Shown here: positions 25,477 to 34,880 of the stretch, piece by piece
How positions within the stretch are numbered: position 1 is the first letter of the stretch
Layout: every line of letters begins with the position of its first letter
NCBI GenBank assembly: GCA_022730295.1
Contig: DZCM01000010.1
Location: 1-37,796, forward strand
DNA length: 37,796 nucleotides
Source of the DNA: Rhodanobacter sp.
GTDB taxonomy: Bacteria; Pseudomonadota; Gammaproteobacteria; Xanthomonadales; Rhodanobacteraceae
Direction of reading: 5' to 3'
Position numbers and translations under genes: made by a program
The notes under the pieces: model-generated
Databases searched by the model: none
Seen by the model: the letters and a program-made list of their open reading frames with translations, nothing else
Told to the model about the DNA's origin: nothing

Positions 25477-27354
25477 ATGGCCATGGCCAACGACACACAA
25501 CCACTCATTGACCGGCTGGCCGCGCTGGAAAGCCGCGACACCTTGCGCTTTGCCATGTGCGGCAGCGTGGATGATGGCAAAAGCACCCTGCTGGGCCGCC
25601 TTTTGGCCGAGGCCGGGATGGTGCCGGACGACCGCCTTGCGCAGATGATCCGCGATTCGAAGATCCATGGTACGCAAGGTGGCAAACCTGATTATTCGCT
25701 GCTGCTGGATGGCCTCGAAGCCGAGCGTGAGCAGGGCATCACCATCGACGTCGCATGGCGCTATTTCGGTACCGACAAGCGCGCCTTCATCGTTGCCGAT
25801 TGTCCCGGCCACGCGCAGTACACCCGCAACATGGCATCGGGTACCTCCAGCGCCGAGCTTGGGGTGGTGCTGGTGGACGCGCAGGCCGGCGTGATGACGC
25901 AGACCCGCCGCCACACCGCGATCCTCGCGATGTTCGGTGTGCAGCACGTGTTGTTCGCGGTCAACAAACTTGACCTGATCGATTACGACCACGCGCGCTA
26001 CAGTGCGATCGAGCATGAGTGCAGCAAGCTCGCGCATGACCTTGGCATCGCCAGTGCCGATGCGATTCCCGTGTCGGCGATCAATGCCGACAATCTGGTC
26101 GCGCACTCACCGAACACGCCGTGGTACACCGGCAAGTGCCTGCTCGAATTCCTCGAAACCGTGCAGGTGGAACGCAAGGTTGACGCGGCCTTCGCACTGC
26201 CGGTGCAATGGGTAAACCGGCCCGATCACGGATTCCGCGGGTACGTGGGCACCATCGCGGGTGGCCGCGTCGCGCCCGGCAACGAAATCGTGGTGATGCC
26301 GGGTGGACAACGCTCGCGCGTGGCGCGCGTGATCGGTGGCAGCGGGGATCTTGCCGTCGCGGAAGCAGGGCAGGCGGTCACGTTGACGTTCGCCGACCAG
26401 CTCGACGTCGCGCGTGGTGACGTGATCGCCGATCCCGCGAACCCGCCCGAAGTGGCGGCGCAGTTCGCGTGTCACCTGTTGTGGCTGGACGATGCGCCGT
26501 TGCTCCCCGGGCGTCGTTACCAGATGAAGCTGGCGACGCACACCGCCGGCGCCCAGGTCACCGAAATCAAGCATCGCATCGATGCGGATACGCAGGCGCG
26601 CCTCGCGGCGACGCGTTTGAGCGCCAACGAGATCGGTTACTGCAATTTGTCGCTGGATACCGACATTGCGTACCGGCCGTACCGGCAGGATCGCCGCCTC
26701 GGCGGGTTTATCCTGGTCGACCGCGAGAGCAACGCAACGGTCGCTTGCGGCACGTTGGAGTTCGGCCTGCGTCGCGACCGCAATGTGCACTGGCAGCAAC
26801 TCGACGTCGATCGCGCTGCGCGCGCGAAGATCAAGGGGCAGACGCCGCGCTGCCTGTGGTTCACGGGTCTTTCCGGCGCCGGCAAATCCACCATCGCCAA
26901 TCTGGTCGAGCGCCGCCTGCTCAGCGAAGGCTTCCATACCATCCTGCTGGACGGTGACAACGTGCGGCATGGGTTGAACCGCGACCTCGGCTTCACCGAC
27001 GCCGACCGCGTCGAGAACATCCGGCGCGTGGCGGAAGTCGCGAAGTTGATGATGGATGCCGGCCTCGTGGTGCTGGTGTCCTTCATTTCACCATTCCGTG
27101 CCGAGCGCCGGATGGCGCGTGATCTGATCGGCGAGAACGGCTTCATGGAAGTGTTCGTGGATGCGCCGTTGTCGGTGTGCGAAGACCGCGACGTGAAGGG
27201 TTTGTACGCGCAGGCGCGCTCCGGCAAGATCGCCAATTTCACCGGCATCGGGTCACCCTACGAGCCTCCCGAAATGCCGGAAATCCACGTGCATTCCGAT
27301 CAGGAAGCGGCGGCGGAGTCAGCGGCGCGGATCGTCAACCAGATTACTGCCTGA
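25477..27354 (+). CDS. cysNC: Bifunctional sulfate adenylyltransferase GTPase / APS kinase (CysN-CysC fusion)
   Basis: A 625-residue fusion. The CysN part (about 1-445) is an EF-Tu-like GTPase with GSVDDGKS at 29-36, DCPGH and NKLD, which drives sulfate adenylylation by CysD. The CysC part (about 450-625) is APS kinase with Walker A GLSGAGKS at 464-471, [16 protein letters not shown] and FISPFRAER. The product is PAPS for assimilation or sulfation. Fusion is common in this order. The start could be ATG 25477 or 25483; I keep the first. It converges with the SDR gene with only a 9-bp gap and no visible terminator between them. Confidence 0.95.
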   Translation: MAMANDTQPLIDRLAALESRDTLRFAMCGSVDDGKSTLLGRLLAEAGMVPDDRLAQMIRDSKIHGTQGGKPDYSLLLDGLEAEREQGITIDVAWRYFGTDKRAFIVADCPGHAQYTRNMASGTSSAELGVVLVDAQAGVMTQTRRHTAILAMFGVQHVLFAVNKLDLIDYDHARYSAIEHECSKLAHDLGIASADAIPVSAINADNLVAHSPNTPWYTGKCLLEFLETVQVERKVDAAFALPVQWVNRPDHGFRGYVGTIAGGRVAPGNEIVVMPGGQRSRVARVIGGSGDLAVAEAGQAVTLTFADQLDVARGDVIADPANPPEVAAQFACHLLWLDDAPLLPGRRYQMKLATHTAGAQVTEIKHRIDADTQARLAATRLSANEIGYCNLSLDTDIAYRPYRQDRRLGGFILVDRESNATVACGTLEFGLRRDRNVHWQQLDVDRAARAKIKGQTPRCLWFTGLSGAGKSTIANLVERRLLSEGFHTILLDGDNVRHGLNRDLGFTDADRVENIRRVAEVAKLMMDAGLVVLVSFISPFRAERRMARDLIGENGFMEVFVDAPLSVCEDRDVKGLYAQARSGKIANFTGIGSPYEPPEMPEIHVHSDQEAAAESAARIVNQITA

Positions 27355-27363
27355 GCGCGATCT

Positions 27364-28173
27364 TCAGTCGCGCACGCGAAAGTGCTTCGCCCGCCGCCCG
27401 ACCAGGGCAAGTGCGGCGCGATCGGGCAATAGGTCCATCAGCAGCTTGATCGCACGGTTCACGCGTCCGGGCACGCATACCACGCGACCGCGTTCGACCG
27501 CGTCGAGTCCCTGCCGCACGACCCGGTCGGCATCCGACCACATCCAGCCCGGCAGCTTCGAAACCAGCGTGCGCGCCTGGCTGACGTCGTGGAATTCCGA
27601 ATGCGTGAAGCCCGGGCACAGCGCGCAGACGTGGACGCCATGTGCGGCATTTTCCAACGCCAGCGCCTGCGACACGCGCACCAGCAAGGCCTTGGCCGGG
27701 CCGTACAGCGTGTTGCCAGCCGTGCCCGGAATCAAACCAGCCAGTGAGGCGACGTTGACGATGCGGCCATGGTCGCGCGTGCGCATCGCCGGCAGCAGCA
27801 GGTGGCAAAGTTCCAGCGGTGCGGTCACCAGCACCTGCATGAAGCGTGCGTGGGTGGCCCACTCCACCTTGTCGTAACGGCCCGGCACGCCGTAGCCGGC
27901 GTTGTTGATCAGGATGTCGACGGCGCGCCCGTCACGCGTGGCGGCAGCGACGATGCGCGCGGGCGCCGCAGGATCGGCGAGATCATCCGCGACCGTCTGC
28001 ACGTCAACGCCGTGCTGCGCACGCAGTTCGGATGCAAGCCCTTGCAGGCGATCGTCGCGCCGTGCGGTCAGCACCAGATCGCAGCCACGTGCGGCAAGCT
28101 GGCGTGCGAATTCAGCGCCGATTCCGGCGGAAGCACCGGTGACGAGGGCGCGGCGGCGCGGCGAGTCGGTCAT
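27364..28173 (-). CDS. Short-chain dehydrogenase/reductase, classical type
   Basis: A 269-residue NAD(P)-dependent oxidoreductase. Glycine motif TGASAGIG at 12-19, NNAG at 90-93, catalytic Ser143 (NVASLAG), Tyr157 and Lys161 (YGPAK) are all present. ARRDDRL after strand 2, with an Arg, favours NADP(H). The C terminus (VPGRVNRAIKLLMDLLPDRAALALVGRRAKHF) resembles the DltE/YqjQ-like membrane-associated SDR group. The substrate is unknown. I use the ATG at 28173, which starts just before the Rossmann fold; the frame further upstream is antisense to tpiA. It is divergent from tpiA. Confidence 0.85.
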   Translation of the reverse strand: MTDSPRRRALVTGASAGIGAEFARQLAARGCDLVLTARRDDRLQGLASELRAQHGVDVQTVADDLADPAAPARIVAAATRDGRAVDILINNAGYGVPGRYDKVEWATHARFMQVLVTAPLELCHLLLPAMRTRDHGRIVNVASLAGLIPGTAGNTLYGPAKALLVRVSQALALENAAHGVHVCALCPGFTHSEFHDVSQARTLVSKLPGWMWSDADRVVRQGLDAVERGRVVCVPGRVNRAIKLLMDLLPDRAALALVGRRAKHFRVRD

Positions 28174-28202
28174 GGCGGTCAGCAGGGCAGGAAAGCCGCA
28201 GT

Positions 28203-28232
28203 TTGATTCAACCTGCCGGGCTTGGCTATCCT
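28203..28232 (+). promoter_or_regulatory. Candidate sigma-70 promoter of tpiA
   Basis: TTGATT (28203-28208) and TATCCT (28227-28232) with an 18-bp spacer, 29 nt upstream of the tpiA start. The words GGCTATCCT also occur upstream of cysD (24247-24254), where no -35 is evident. Confidence 0.4.
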
Positions 28233-28261
28233 GCCAGTCCGAATAGATGCTGGAGCGCACC

Positions 28262-29008
28262 ATGCGCCGGAAATGGGTGGGGGGCAACTGGAAGATGCAT
28301 GGCTCGCGTGCAATGGCGACGGCACTGGTGGGTGCCATCGTCGAGGCGAGCGTCGAGGGCGTGGATGTGGTGCTGTGTCCGCCGGCTCCGTACCTGCGCG
28401 AGGTGTGCGCGGAATGCGCCGGTTCGTCCATCAGCGTGGGCGGACAGGATCTGAGCGAACACGAATCCGGTGCTTACACCGGCGAAATCTCGGCGGCGAT
28501 GTTGCGCGACGTGGGCTGCACGCATGCTCTGGCCGGGCATTCCGAGCGCCGCCAGTTCCACGGCGAAACCGATGCACAAGTCGCTGCCAAGGTCGCGCAA
28601 GCGCTTGCGCATGGCCTGACGCCGGTGCTGTGTGTGGGGGAAACGCTTGCCGAGCGCGAGGCCGGCCGCACCGCCGACGTGGTCTCGCGCCAGCTCGGCG
28701 CGGTGGTGGCGCACTGTGGCATCGCCGCGTTCGCGCGCATCGTGGTCGCTTACGAGCCGGTCTGGGCCATCGGCACCGGCCGCACGGCCAGCCCGGCGCA
28801 GGCTCAGGAGGTCCACGCCTTCCTGCGTAGCCAGTTGGCCCGGGACGATGCTAGAATTGCCGGTTCCATCCGCATCGTTTACGGCGGCAGCGTCAAGCCC
28901 GGCAATTCCGCCGAGTTGTTCGCTGAAGCAGATATCGACGGCGGCCTGATCGGTGGAGCGGCCTTGCAGGCCACCGATTTTCTTTCGATTTGTGCGGCGG
29001 CGGGCTGA
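28262..29008 (+). CDS. tpiA: Triosephosphate isomerase
   Basis: A 248-residue glycolytic enzyme that interconverts dihydroxyacetone phosphate and glyceraldehyde 3-phosphate. Catalytic Lys11 (GGNWKMHG), His93 (LAGHSERR) and Glu165 (VAYEPVWAIGTG) are present, as is the phosphate loop YGGSVKPGN. I choose the ATG at 28262, which has GGAG 6 nt upstream and matches family N termini, over the in-frame ATG at 28247. secG follows 26 bp downstream, the usual tpiA-secG pairing. Confidence 0.96.
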   Translation: MRRKWVGGNWKMHGSRAMATALVGAIVEASVEGVDVVLCPPAPYLREVCAECAGSSISVGGQDLSEHESGAYTGEISAAMLRDVGCTHALAGHSERRQFHGETDAQVAAKVAQALAHGLTPVLCVGETLAEREAGRTADVVSRQLGAVVAHCGIAAFARIVVAYEPVWAIGTGRTASPAQAQEVHAFLRSQLARDDARIAGSIRIVYGGSVKPGNSAELFAEADIDGGLIGGAALQATDFLSICAAAG

Positions 29009-29034
29009 AGTCCGGCGGCGTACGGGAACAAGAC

Positions 29035-29481
29035 ATGCTGTTCACGATTTTCAGCGTTTTCTATGTGCTCATCGCCGCGGCGATGATCGTGCTGATCCTG
29101 ATGCAGCGCGGTGACGGTGCCAACGCAGGCGCGAGCTTTGGCGGCGGTGCATCCGGCACGGTGTTCGGTGCGCGCGGTTCGGCCAGCTTCCTGACCCGCA
29201 CCACCGCCGTGTTGGCGGCGCTGTTCTTCATTCTCAGCCTCGGCATGGGCATTTACTTGAGCCACCACGGCGTGAAGCCCAGTCCGAAGCAGACGCTGGG
29301 CGTGATGGCAGGCGTCGGCAGCTCGGCGCCAGCCAGCGCGCCCGCAACTTCAGCCACACCAGCCAGCGCGCCGGCGATTTCTGCACCAGTGCAGCAATCC
29401 GAAGTGCCGGCCGCAGCGGCGGCGGCGAAGTCCGATGTTCCGGCGGCACCAGCGGCGCCGGCACCGTCAGCTTCGCATTGA
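29035..29481 (+). CDS. secG: Preprotein translocase subunit SecG
   Basis: A 148-residue inner-membrane protein that helps SecYEG export proteins. Two transmembrane helices (about 2-22 and 52-73) flank the conserved cytoplasmic loop LMQRGDGANAGASFGGGASGTVFGARGS in parts. The C-terminal 60 or so residues are a long Ala/Pro/Ser-rich tail, probably disordered, that makes it longer than the 110-residue E. coli protein. The start at 29035 opens the first helix. It lies between tpiA and tRNA-Leu. The 180-bp stretch 29482-29661 up to the tRNA shows no clear promoter. Confidence 0.93.
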   Translation: MLFTIFSVFYVLIAAAMIVLILMQRGDGANAGASFGGGASGTVFGARGSASFLTRTTAVLAALFFILSLGMGIYLSHHGVKPSPKQTLGVMAGVGSSAPASAPATSATPASAPAISAPVQQSEVPAAAAAAKSDVPAAPAAPAPSASH

Positions 29482-29661
29482 TGGTGCGTGTGCAGCGTGT
29501 TGAAAATCATTGGCGGTGAAGCCGTCAATGCGTTACAAGGAGTTGCATCGACCGCAGCAAGGATCGTTGCGGAGCAGGGAAGCGTGACAGGGATCTTCGA
29601 AGAACCGCCGCGAGCTGCCGAGCGCCGCAGCGAGCACCGCAGGTTACTCGAAGGTTCCCAA

Positions 29662-29746
29662 GCCCAGGTGGCGGAATTGGTAGACGCACTACCTTGAGGT
29701 GGTAGCGCCGCAAGGCGTAGGGGTTCGAGTCCCCTCTTGGGCACCA
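29662..29746 (+). tRNA. tRNA-Leu (anticodon GAG)
   Basis: An 85-nt class II tRNA. The acceptor stem is GCCCAGG with CTTGGGC (one G-T pair). The anticodon stem CTACC/GGTAG encloses loop TTGAGGT, so the anticodon is GAG, reading CUC and CUU. A long variable arm CGCC-GCAA-GGCG and a T arm AGGGG-TTCGAGT-CCCCT follow. The CCA end is encoded. It lies between secG and nuoA and is followed at once by a strong terminator. Confidence 0.97.
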
Positions 29747-29755
29747 ACAAAACGA

Positions 29756-29797
29756 AACGCGCGCTCGCGAAATTTTCGCGGCGCGCGTTTTTTTTTT
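29756..29797 (+). terminator. Rho-independent terminator after tRNA-Leu
   Basis: Arms of 15-16 nt (AACGCGCGC-T-CGCGAA and TTCGCGGCGCGCGTT) pair with one bulged T and a 3-nt ATT loop. A run of ten T residues (29788-29797) follows. It should end secG/tRNA transcription and separate it from nuo. The 115 bp to nuoA then must hold the nuo promoter, which I cannot pinpoint. Confidence 0.93.
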
Positions 29798-29912
29798 GCA
29801 GATGGCAAGGCTCGTCGCGCGCGCGATGCGATTCGTTCGCAATGCTGCATCCGCGATTGCGGTGCGATGGCTGTGCATGCGAAAATCCCAAAGCTGACGC
29901 GGAACGAACCTC

Positions 29913-30259
29913 ATGCTCGCTGGCTATTGGCCCATCCTGCTTTTCCTGATCGTCGCCGGCGGCATCGGCGTCGCGCTGATCGTCATCGGCTGGATCGCCG
30001 GGCCGCGCCGTCCGAGCGCCGAGAAGTACTCGCCGTACGAATGCGGCTTCGAGGCCTTCGAAGGCGCGCGCATGAAATTTGACGTGCGTTACTACCTGAT
30101 TGCGATCCTGTTCATCCTGTTCGACCTTGAAATCGCGTTCCTGTTTCCGTGGGCGGTGGTGTTCAAGGACATCGGCATCGTGGCGCTGATCGAGATGTTC
30201 ACGTTTCTCGCGCTGTTGGTGGTCGGGTTTGTCTACGTCTGGAAGAAAGGGGCGCTCGA

Positions 30260-30269
<10 letters not shown>
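29913..30269 (+). CDS. nuoA: NADH-quinone oxidoreductase subunit A
   Basis: A 118-residue membrane subunit of respiratory complex I. Three transmembrane helices are visible (about 5-28, 58-80, 86-108). The family loop [29 protein letters not shown], near residues 35-65, contains the conserved Cys that lines the quinone site entrance, and [10 protein letters not shown] follows. It is the first gene of the nuo operon, with nuoB starting 10 bp inside its end. Confidence 0.96.
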
Positions 30270-30814
<545 letters not shown>

Positions 30815-30816
30815 TC

Positions 30817-31557
30817 ATGGCTCAGACCACACCCGAACAACTGGCCGAGCGACTGCGCGCGCGCTTTGGCGAACACCTCGTGAACGTCGCTGTTGCGCAC
30901 GCCCAGGTGACCATCGAAGTCACCCCGGCGCGGCTTGTCGATGTTTGTACTGCATTGCGCGATGACGCCGATTTCCGCTTCGAGCAGCTTTCCGACCTGT
31001 GCGGCGTCGATTTCCTGGGTTTCGGCGAAGGCGAGTGGCCAGTTTCGGAGACGGCGACCTCGCATGGCTTCGGCCGCGGTGTCACCGGCGACAAGATCGT
31101 CGGCCGCTTCGGTTGGGATGATCGTCCGCGTCACCCGCAGTTCCTCGGCCGCTTCGCTTCCGTGGCGCACCTGATTTCCTACACCCACAACACCCGCCTG
31201 CGCGTGCGCTGCTTCGCGCCGGAAGACGCCTTGCCGGTATTGCCGACCCTGACCAACGTTTGGCCATCGGCCAACTGGTACGAGCGCGAATCGTTCGACC
31301 TCTACGGCATCATCTTCGAAGGCCATCCCGACCTTCGCCGCATCCTCACCGACTACGGTTTTGTCGGGCATCCGTTCCGCAAGGATTTCCCGCTGATCGG
31401 CAACGTCGAGGTGCGTTACGACCCGGAAGCCCGGCGCGTGGTGTACGAGCCTGTCACGTCGGTGACGCCGCGCGTGACGGTGGCGCGCGTGGTACGCGAG
31501 GACTCGCGCTGGAACACCTCGCGCGAAGAAGCCGCTGACGACTGGAAGGACAACTGA
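30817..31557 (+). CDS. nuoC: NADH-quinone oxidoreductase subunit C
   Basis: A 246-residue hydrophilic subunit of complex I, separate from NuoD here, not fused as in E. coli. The 30-kDa-subunit signature is present ([24 protein letters not shown] in parts, then [17 protein letters not shown]). A roughly 40-residue insertion ([21 protein letters not shown] region) near 65-105 is a feature I also recall in Xanthomonas NuoC. The ATG at 30817 lies 2 bp after the nuoB stop; nuoD follows after 2 bp. Confidence 0.93.
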   Translation: MAQTTPEQLAERLRARFGEHLVNVAVAHAQVTIEVTPARLVDVCTALRDDADFRFEQLSDLCGVDFLGFGEGEWPVSETATSHGFGRGVTGDKIVGRFGWDDRPRHPQFLGRFASVAHLISYTHNTRLRVRCFAPEDALPVLPTLTNVWPSANWYERESFDLYGIIFEGHPDLRRILTDYGFVGHPFRKDFPLIGNVEVRYDPEARRVVYEPVTSVTPRVTVARVVREDSRWNTSREEAADDWKDN

Positions 31558-31559
31558 AG

Positions 31560-32822
31560 ATGGCGGACACTGGCGAAATCCGCAGCTACACGATGAACTT
31601 CGGCCCCCAGCATCCGGCCGCGCACGGCGTGCTGCGCCTGGTGATGGAGATGGAAGGCGAGACCATCCTGCGCATCGATCCGCATATCGGCCTGCTGCAT
31701 CGCGGCACCGAAAAACTCGCCGAGTCCAAGCCGTTCAATCATTCGATCGGTTACATGGACCGCCTCGATTACGTGTCGATGATGTGCAATGAGCACGCCT
31801 ACGTGCGCGCGATCGAGCAACTGGTCGGCATCGAAGCGCCCGAGCGCGCGCAATGGATCCGCACGTTGTTCGATGAAATCACCCGCATCCTCAATCACCT
31901 GATGTGGATCGGTTCCAACGCGCTCGACCTTGGCGCGATGGCGGTGTTCCTGTATGCGTTCCGCGAGCGCGAGGAGCTGATGGATTGCTACGAGGCGGTG
32001 TCGGGCACGCGCATGCACGCCACGTACTACCGCCCCGGCGGCGTCTTTCGCGACCTGCCCGCGAAGATGATCCAGTACAAGGAGTCGCCCTGGCACAAGG
32101 GCAAAGACCTCAAGCGCATGAATGCGTGGCGCGAAGGCTCGATGCTGGATTTCCTGGAAGCTTTTGCCAGGGATTTCCAGCACAAGGTCGACGAGTACGA
32201 AGAACTCCTGACCGACAACCGCATCTGGAAACAGCGCACCGTCGACATCGGCATCATCAGTCCCGAACGCGCGATGGCGCTGGGCATGACCGGCCCGATG
32301 CTGCGCGGTTCGGGTGTCGAGTGGGACCTGCGCAAGAAGCAGCCCTACGCGAAATACGCCGAAGTTGATTTCGACATTCCGGTCGGCACCCACGGCGACT
32401 GCTATGACCGTTACCTGGTGCGCGTCAACGAGATGCGCCAGTCCGGGCGGATCATCCTGCAGTGCGTGGATTGGCTGAAGAAGAATCCCGGCCCGGTGAT
32501 GATCGAGAACTACAAGGTGGCGCCGCCCAAGCGCGAAGACATGAAGGAATCGATGGAAGCGTTGATCCATTGGTTCAAGCTGTTCACCGAGGGCTACAGC
32601 GTGCCGGCCGGCGAAACCTACGCCGCGGTCGAGGCGCCCAAGGGCGAGTTCGGCTGCTACATGGTTTCCGATGGCGCCAACAAGCCGTTCCGCGTGCACT
32701 TGCGCGCGCCCGGTTTCGCGCACCTGTCGTCGATCAACGAGATCACCGCAGGACACATGCTTCCCGACGTGGTGGCCATGATCGGCACCTATGATCTGGT
32801 GTTCGGGGAGGTCGATCGATGA
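31560..32822 (+). CDS. nuoD: NADH-quinone oxidoreductase subunit D
   Basis: A 420-residue 49-kDa subunit that forms the quinone-binding cavity with NuoB. Hallmarks are [15 protein letters not shown] near the N terminus, [30 protein letters not shown], and the C-terminal [11 protein letters not shown] and [31 protein letters not shown]. It is a complete, normal-length subunit. Its stop overlaps the nuoE start (ATGA). Confidence 0.97.
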   Translation: MADTGEIRSYTMNFGPQHPAAHGVLRLVMEMEGETILRIDPHIGLLHRGTEKLAESKPFNHSIGYMDRLDYVSMMCNEHAYVRAIEQLVGIEAPERAQWIRTLFDEITRILNHLMWIGSNALDLGAMAVFLYAFREREELMDCYEAVSGTRMHATYYRPGGVFRDLPAKMIQYKESPWHKGKDLKRMNAWREGSMLDFLEAFARDFQHKVDEYEELLTDNRIWKQRTVDIGIISPERAMALGMTGPMLRGSGVEWDLRKKQPYAKYAEVDFDIPVGTHGDCYDRYLVRVNEMRQSGRIILQCVDWLKKNPGPVMIENYKVAPPKREDMKESMEALIHWFKLFTEGYSVPAGETYAAVEAPKGEFGCYMVSDGANKPFRVHLRAPGFAHLSSINEITAGHMLPDVVAMIGTYDLVFGEVDR

Positions 32823-33346
32823 AAGCCACTGGCAATTTCGACAAGGTGCAAGACGTCGACCCGATGGTTGCACTGACCGACGCGACGCGTGCGCACATTG
32901 ATCATTGGGCGGCGAAGTTTCCGGCGGAGCGCAAGCGCTCGGCCCTGATCCAGGGCCTGTTCGCCGCGCAGGAACAAAACGGCGGCCATCTCACCGATGC
33001 GCTGATGGTGGCGACCGCGAAATACCTCGACCAACCGCCGCTGTACGCCTACGAAGTGGCGACGTTTTACTCGATGTTCGAGACGGAAGCGGTCGGGCGC
33101 CACAACGTCGCGGTGTGCACCAACATTTCGTGCTGGCTGAACGGTGCCGACGGCATCGTCCAGCACTGCGAGAAGAAGCTCGGCGTGAAGTTGGGCGGCA
33201 GCACCGCCGACGGGCGCATTTACCTCAAGCAGGAAGAGGAATGCCTCGCGGCATGCTGTGGTGCGCCGATGATGGTGGTCGATGGCCACTATCACGAGCA
33301 TCTGACGCCCGCGAAGGTCGATGAAATCCTCGATAAGTTGAAATGA
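32819..33346 (+). CDS. nuoE: NADH-quinone oxidoreductase subunit E
   Basis: A 175-residue 24-kDa subunit with a thioredoxin-like [2Fe-2S] domain. The four ligands are in VCTNISC and [10 protein letters not shown], and [10 protein letters not shown] is the family helix. It works with NuoF in the NADH dehydrogenase arm and cluster N1a. The 87-bp gap to nuoF, unusually long within this operon, contains a small GGGCC-GGAA-GGCCC hairpin. Confidence 0.95.
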   Translation: MKATGNFDKVQDVDPMVALTDATRAHIDHWAAKFPAERKRSALIQGLFAAQEQNGGHLTDALMVATAKYLDQPPLYAYEVATFYSMFETEAVGRHNVAVCTNISCWLNGADGIVQHCEKKLGVKLGGSTADGRIYLKQEEECLAACCGAPMMVVDGHYHEHLTPAKVDEILDKLK

Positions 33347-33356
33347 TGTTGCAGGA

Positions 33357-33370
33357 GGGCCGGAAGGCCC
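33357..33370 (+). other. Small hairpin in the nuoE-nuoF gap
   Basis: GGGCC and GGCCC close a GGAA (GNRA-type) tetraloop, 10 nt after the nuoE stop. No T-run follows. It could be a processing or stability element. The stem is short, so this is weak evidence. Confidence 0.35.
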
Positions 33371-33433
33371 GAACGATTCGCGTGAAAGATGTGGCTGCGG
33401 CTTCCGCCGCTGCTGCCCAAAGCAGAAACGAAT

Positions 33434-34747
33434 ATGGCATACGGTTCCGAACCCGCTGAACACCAGGTCGTCTACACCACGCTGCATTTCGATACGCCGT
33501 GGACGATCGACAATTACCGCAAGACCGGCGGCTGGCAGGCGTGGGAAAAAATCCTCGCGGAGAAAACCGACCCGGCCGCGATCATTGACGAACTGAAGAA
33601 GAGCTCGCTGCGCGGCCGTGGCGGCGCGGGCTTTCCGACCGGCATGAAGTGGTCGTTCATGCCACGCAATGCGCCGGGTCAGAAATATATTCTCTGCAAC
33701 TCGGATGAGTCCGAGCCGGGTACCTGCAAGGATCGCGATATTTTGAGATTCAATCCGCACGCGGTGCTGGAAGGCATGGCGATTGCCTGCTACGCGACCG
33801 GTTCGACGGTTGCGTACAACTACCTGCGCGGCGAGTTCCACCACGAGCCGTTCGAACACATCGAGCAGGCGCTGCACGAGGCCGAAGCGGCAGGCTTGCT
33901 CGGCAAGAACATCCGCGGCAGCGGCATCGACGTCACGATTCACAACGCACTCGGCGCCGGCGCCTACATCTGCGGTGAGGAAACCGCATTGATGGAATCG
34001 CTGGAAGGCAAGAAGGGCTGGCCGCGCTACAAGCCGCCGTTCCCCGCCAATTTTGGTCTGTACGGGCGACCGACCACCATCAACAACACCGAAACCTACG
34101 CCTCGGTGCCGGCGATTCTGCGACAAGGCGCCGACTGGTTCCTGAACCTCGGCAAGCCCAACAACGGCGGCCCGAAGATTTTTTCGGTGTCAGGGCATGT
34201 CAACAAGCCGGGCAATTACGAGATTCGCCTCGGCACGCCCTTCGCCGACCTGCTGGCGCTCGCCGGTGGCGTGCGCAACGGGCACAAATTGAAGGCAGTG
34301 ATTCCGGGCGGCTCTTCAATGAAAGTGTTGAAGGCCGACAAGATGATGGAATGCACCATGGACTACGACTCGATCCGCGCCGCGGGTTCGGGCCTGGGTT
34401 CCGGTGCGGTGATCGTGATGGACGAGACCACCTGCATGGTGCGTGCCTGCGAGCGCATTTCACAGTTCTACCACATGGAGTCGTGCGGCCAGTGCACGCC
34501 GTGCCGTGAAGGCACCGGCTGGATGCATCGCGTGCTCTCGCGCATCGTCGCCGGTGGCGGCACCCCGGAAGACCTGCATCGCCTGAAAGCGGTAGCGGGT
34601 CAGATCGAAGGCCACACCATCTGCGCGTTCGGCGAAGCCGCCGCGTGGCCGGTGCAGGCCTTCCTCGCGAATTTCTGGGACGAGTTCGAGTACTACTGCG
34701 AGCATGGACATTCGATGGTAGATGAGCAGATGGGGAAGGCGGCATGA
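33434..34747 (+). CDS. nuoF: NADH-quinone oxidoreductase subunit F
   Basis: A 437-residue 51-kDa subunit that binds NADH and FMN and cluster N3. The NADH/FMN loop is [29 protein letters not shown] follows, and the N3 ligands are [15 protein letters not shown] with a later Cys in [14 protein letters not shown] use the ATG at 33434 ([11 protein letters not shown]); a frame open from 33389 adds 15 unlikely residues. A palindromic element fills the 133-bp gap before nuoG. Confidence 0.96.
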   Translation: MAYGSEPAEHQVVYTTLHFDTPWTIDNYRKTGGWQAWEKILAEKTDPAAIIDELKKSSLRGRGGAGFPTGMKWSFMPRNAPGQKYILCNSDESEPGTCKDRDILRFNPHAVLEGMAIACYATGSTVAYNYLRGEFHHEPFEHIEQALHEAEAAGLLGKNIRGSGIDVTIHNALGAGAYICGEETALMESLEGKKGWPRYKPPFPANFGLYGRPTTINNTETYASVPAILRQGADWFLNLGKPNNGGPKIFSVSGHVNKPGNYEIRLGTPFADLLALAGGVRNGHKLKAVIPGGSSMKVLKADKMMECTMDYDSIRAAGSGLGSGAVIVMDETTCMVRACERISQFYHMESCGQCTPCREGTGWMHRVLSRIVAGGGTPEDLHRLKAVAGQIEGHTICAFGEAAAWPVQAFLANFWDEFEYYCEHGHSMVDEQMGKAA

Positions 34748-34772
34748 CGCGCGCGCTCGATAACAGGAATGG

Positions 34773-34840
34773 TCCGCAAATGAACGCGAATGAACGCAAA
34801 TATTCTGCTTTTCATTTGCGTTCTTCGCGTTTTCCGCGGA
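34773..34840. repeat. Long imperfect palindrome in the nuoF-nuoG gap
   Basis: The left arm has TGAACGCGAA and TGAACGCAAA words, and the right arm carries their complements. GAACGCAAAT (34792-34801) pairs perfectly with ATTTGCGTTC (34814-34823). The stem continues through AACGCGAA/TTCGCGTT with a bulged T, and outer TCCGC/GCGGA arms close it. The word style (tandem 10-mers in inverted pairs) resembles the murU and cysD elements. Confidence 0.6.
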
Positions 34841-34880
34841 CAAGTGCTTTCGCTTTTGGTCCCTTGACTGGGGAGCCGGC

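Noticed and set aside
31416-32873. A 485-codon minus-strand open frame, with similar ones at 32789-34126, 13931-15508 and 20593-21783.
   Set aside because: They are antisense shadows of nuoD/nuoE, nuoE/nuoF, murA and the AI-2E gene; their His/Arg/Gln-rich composition matches no family.
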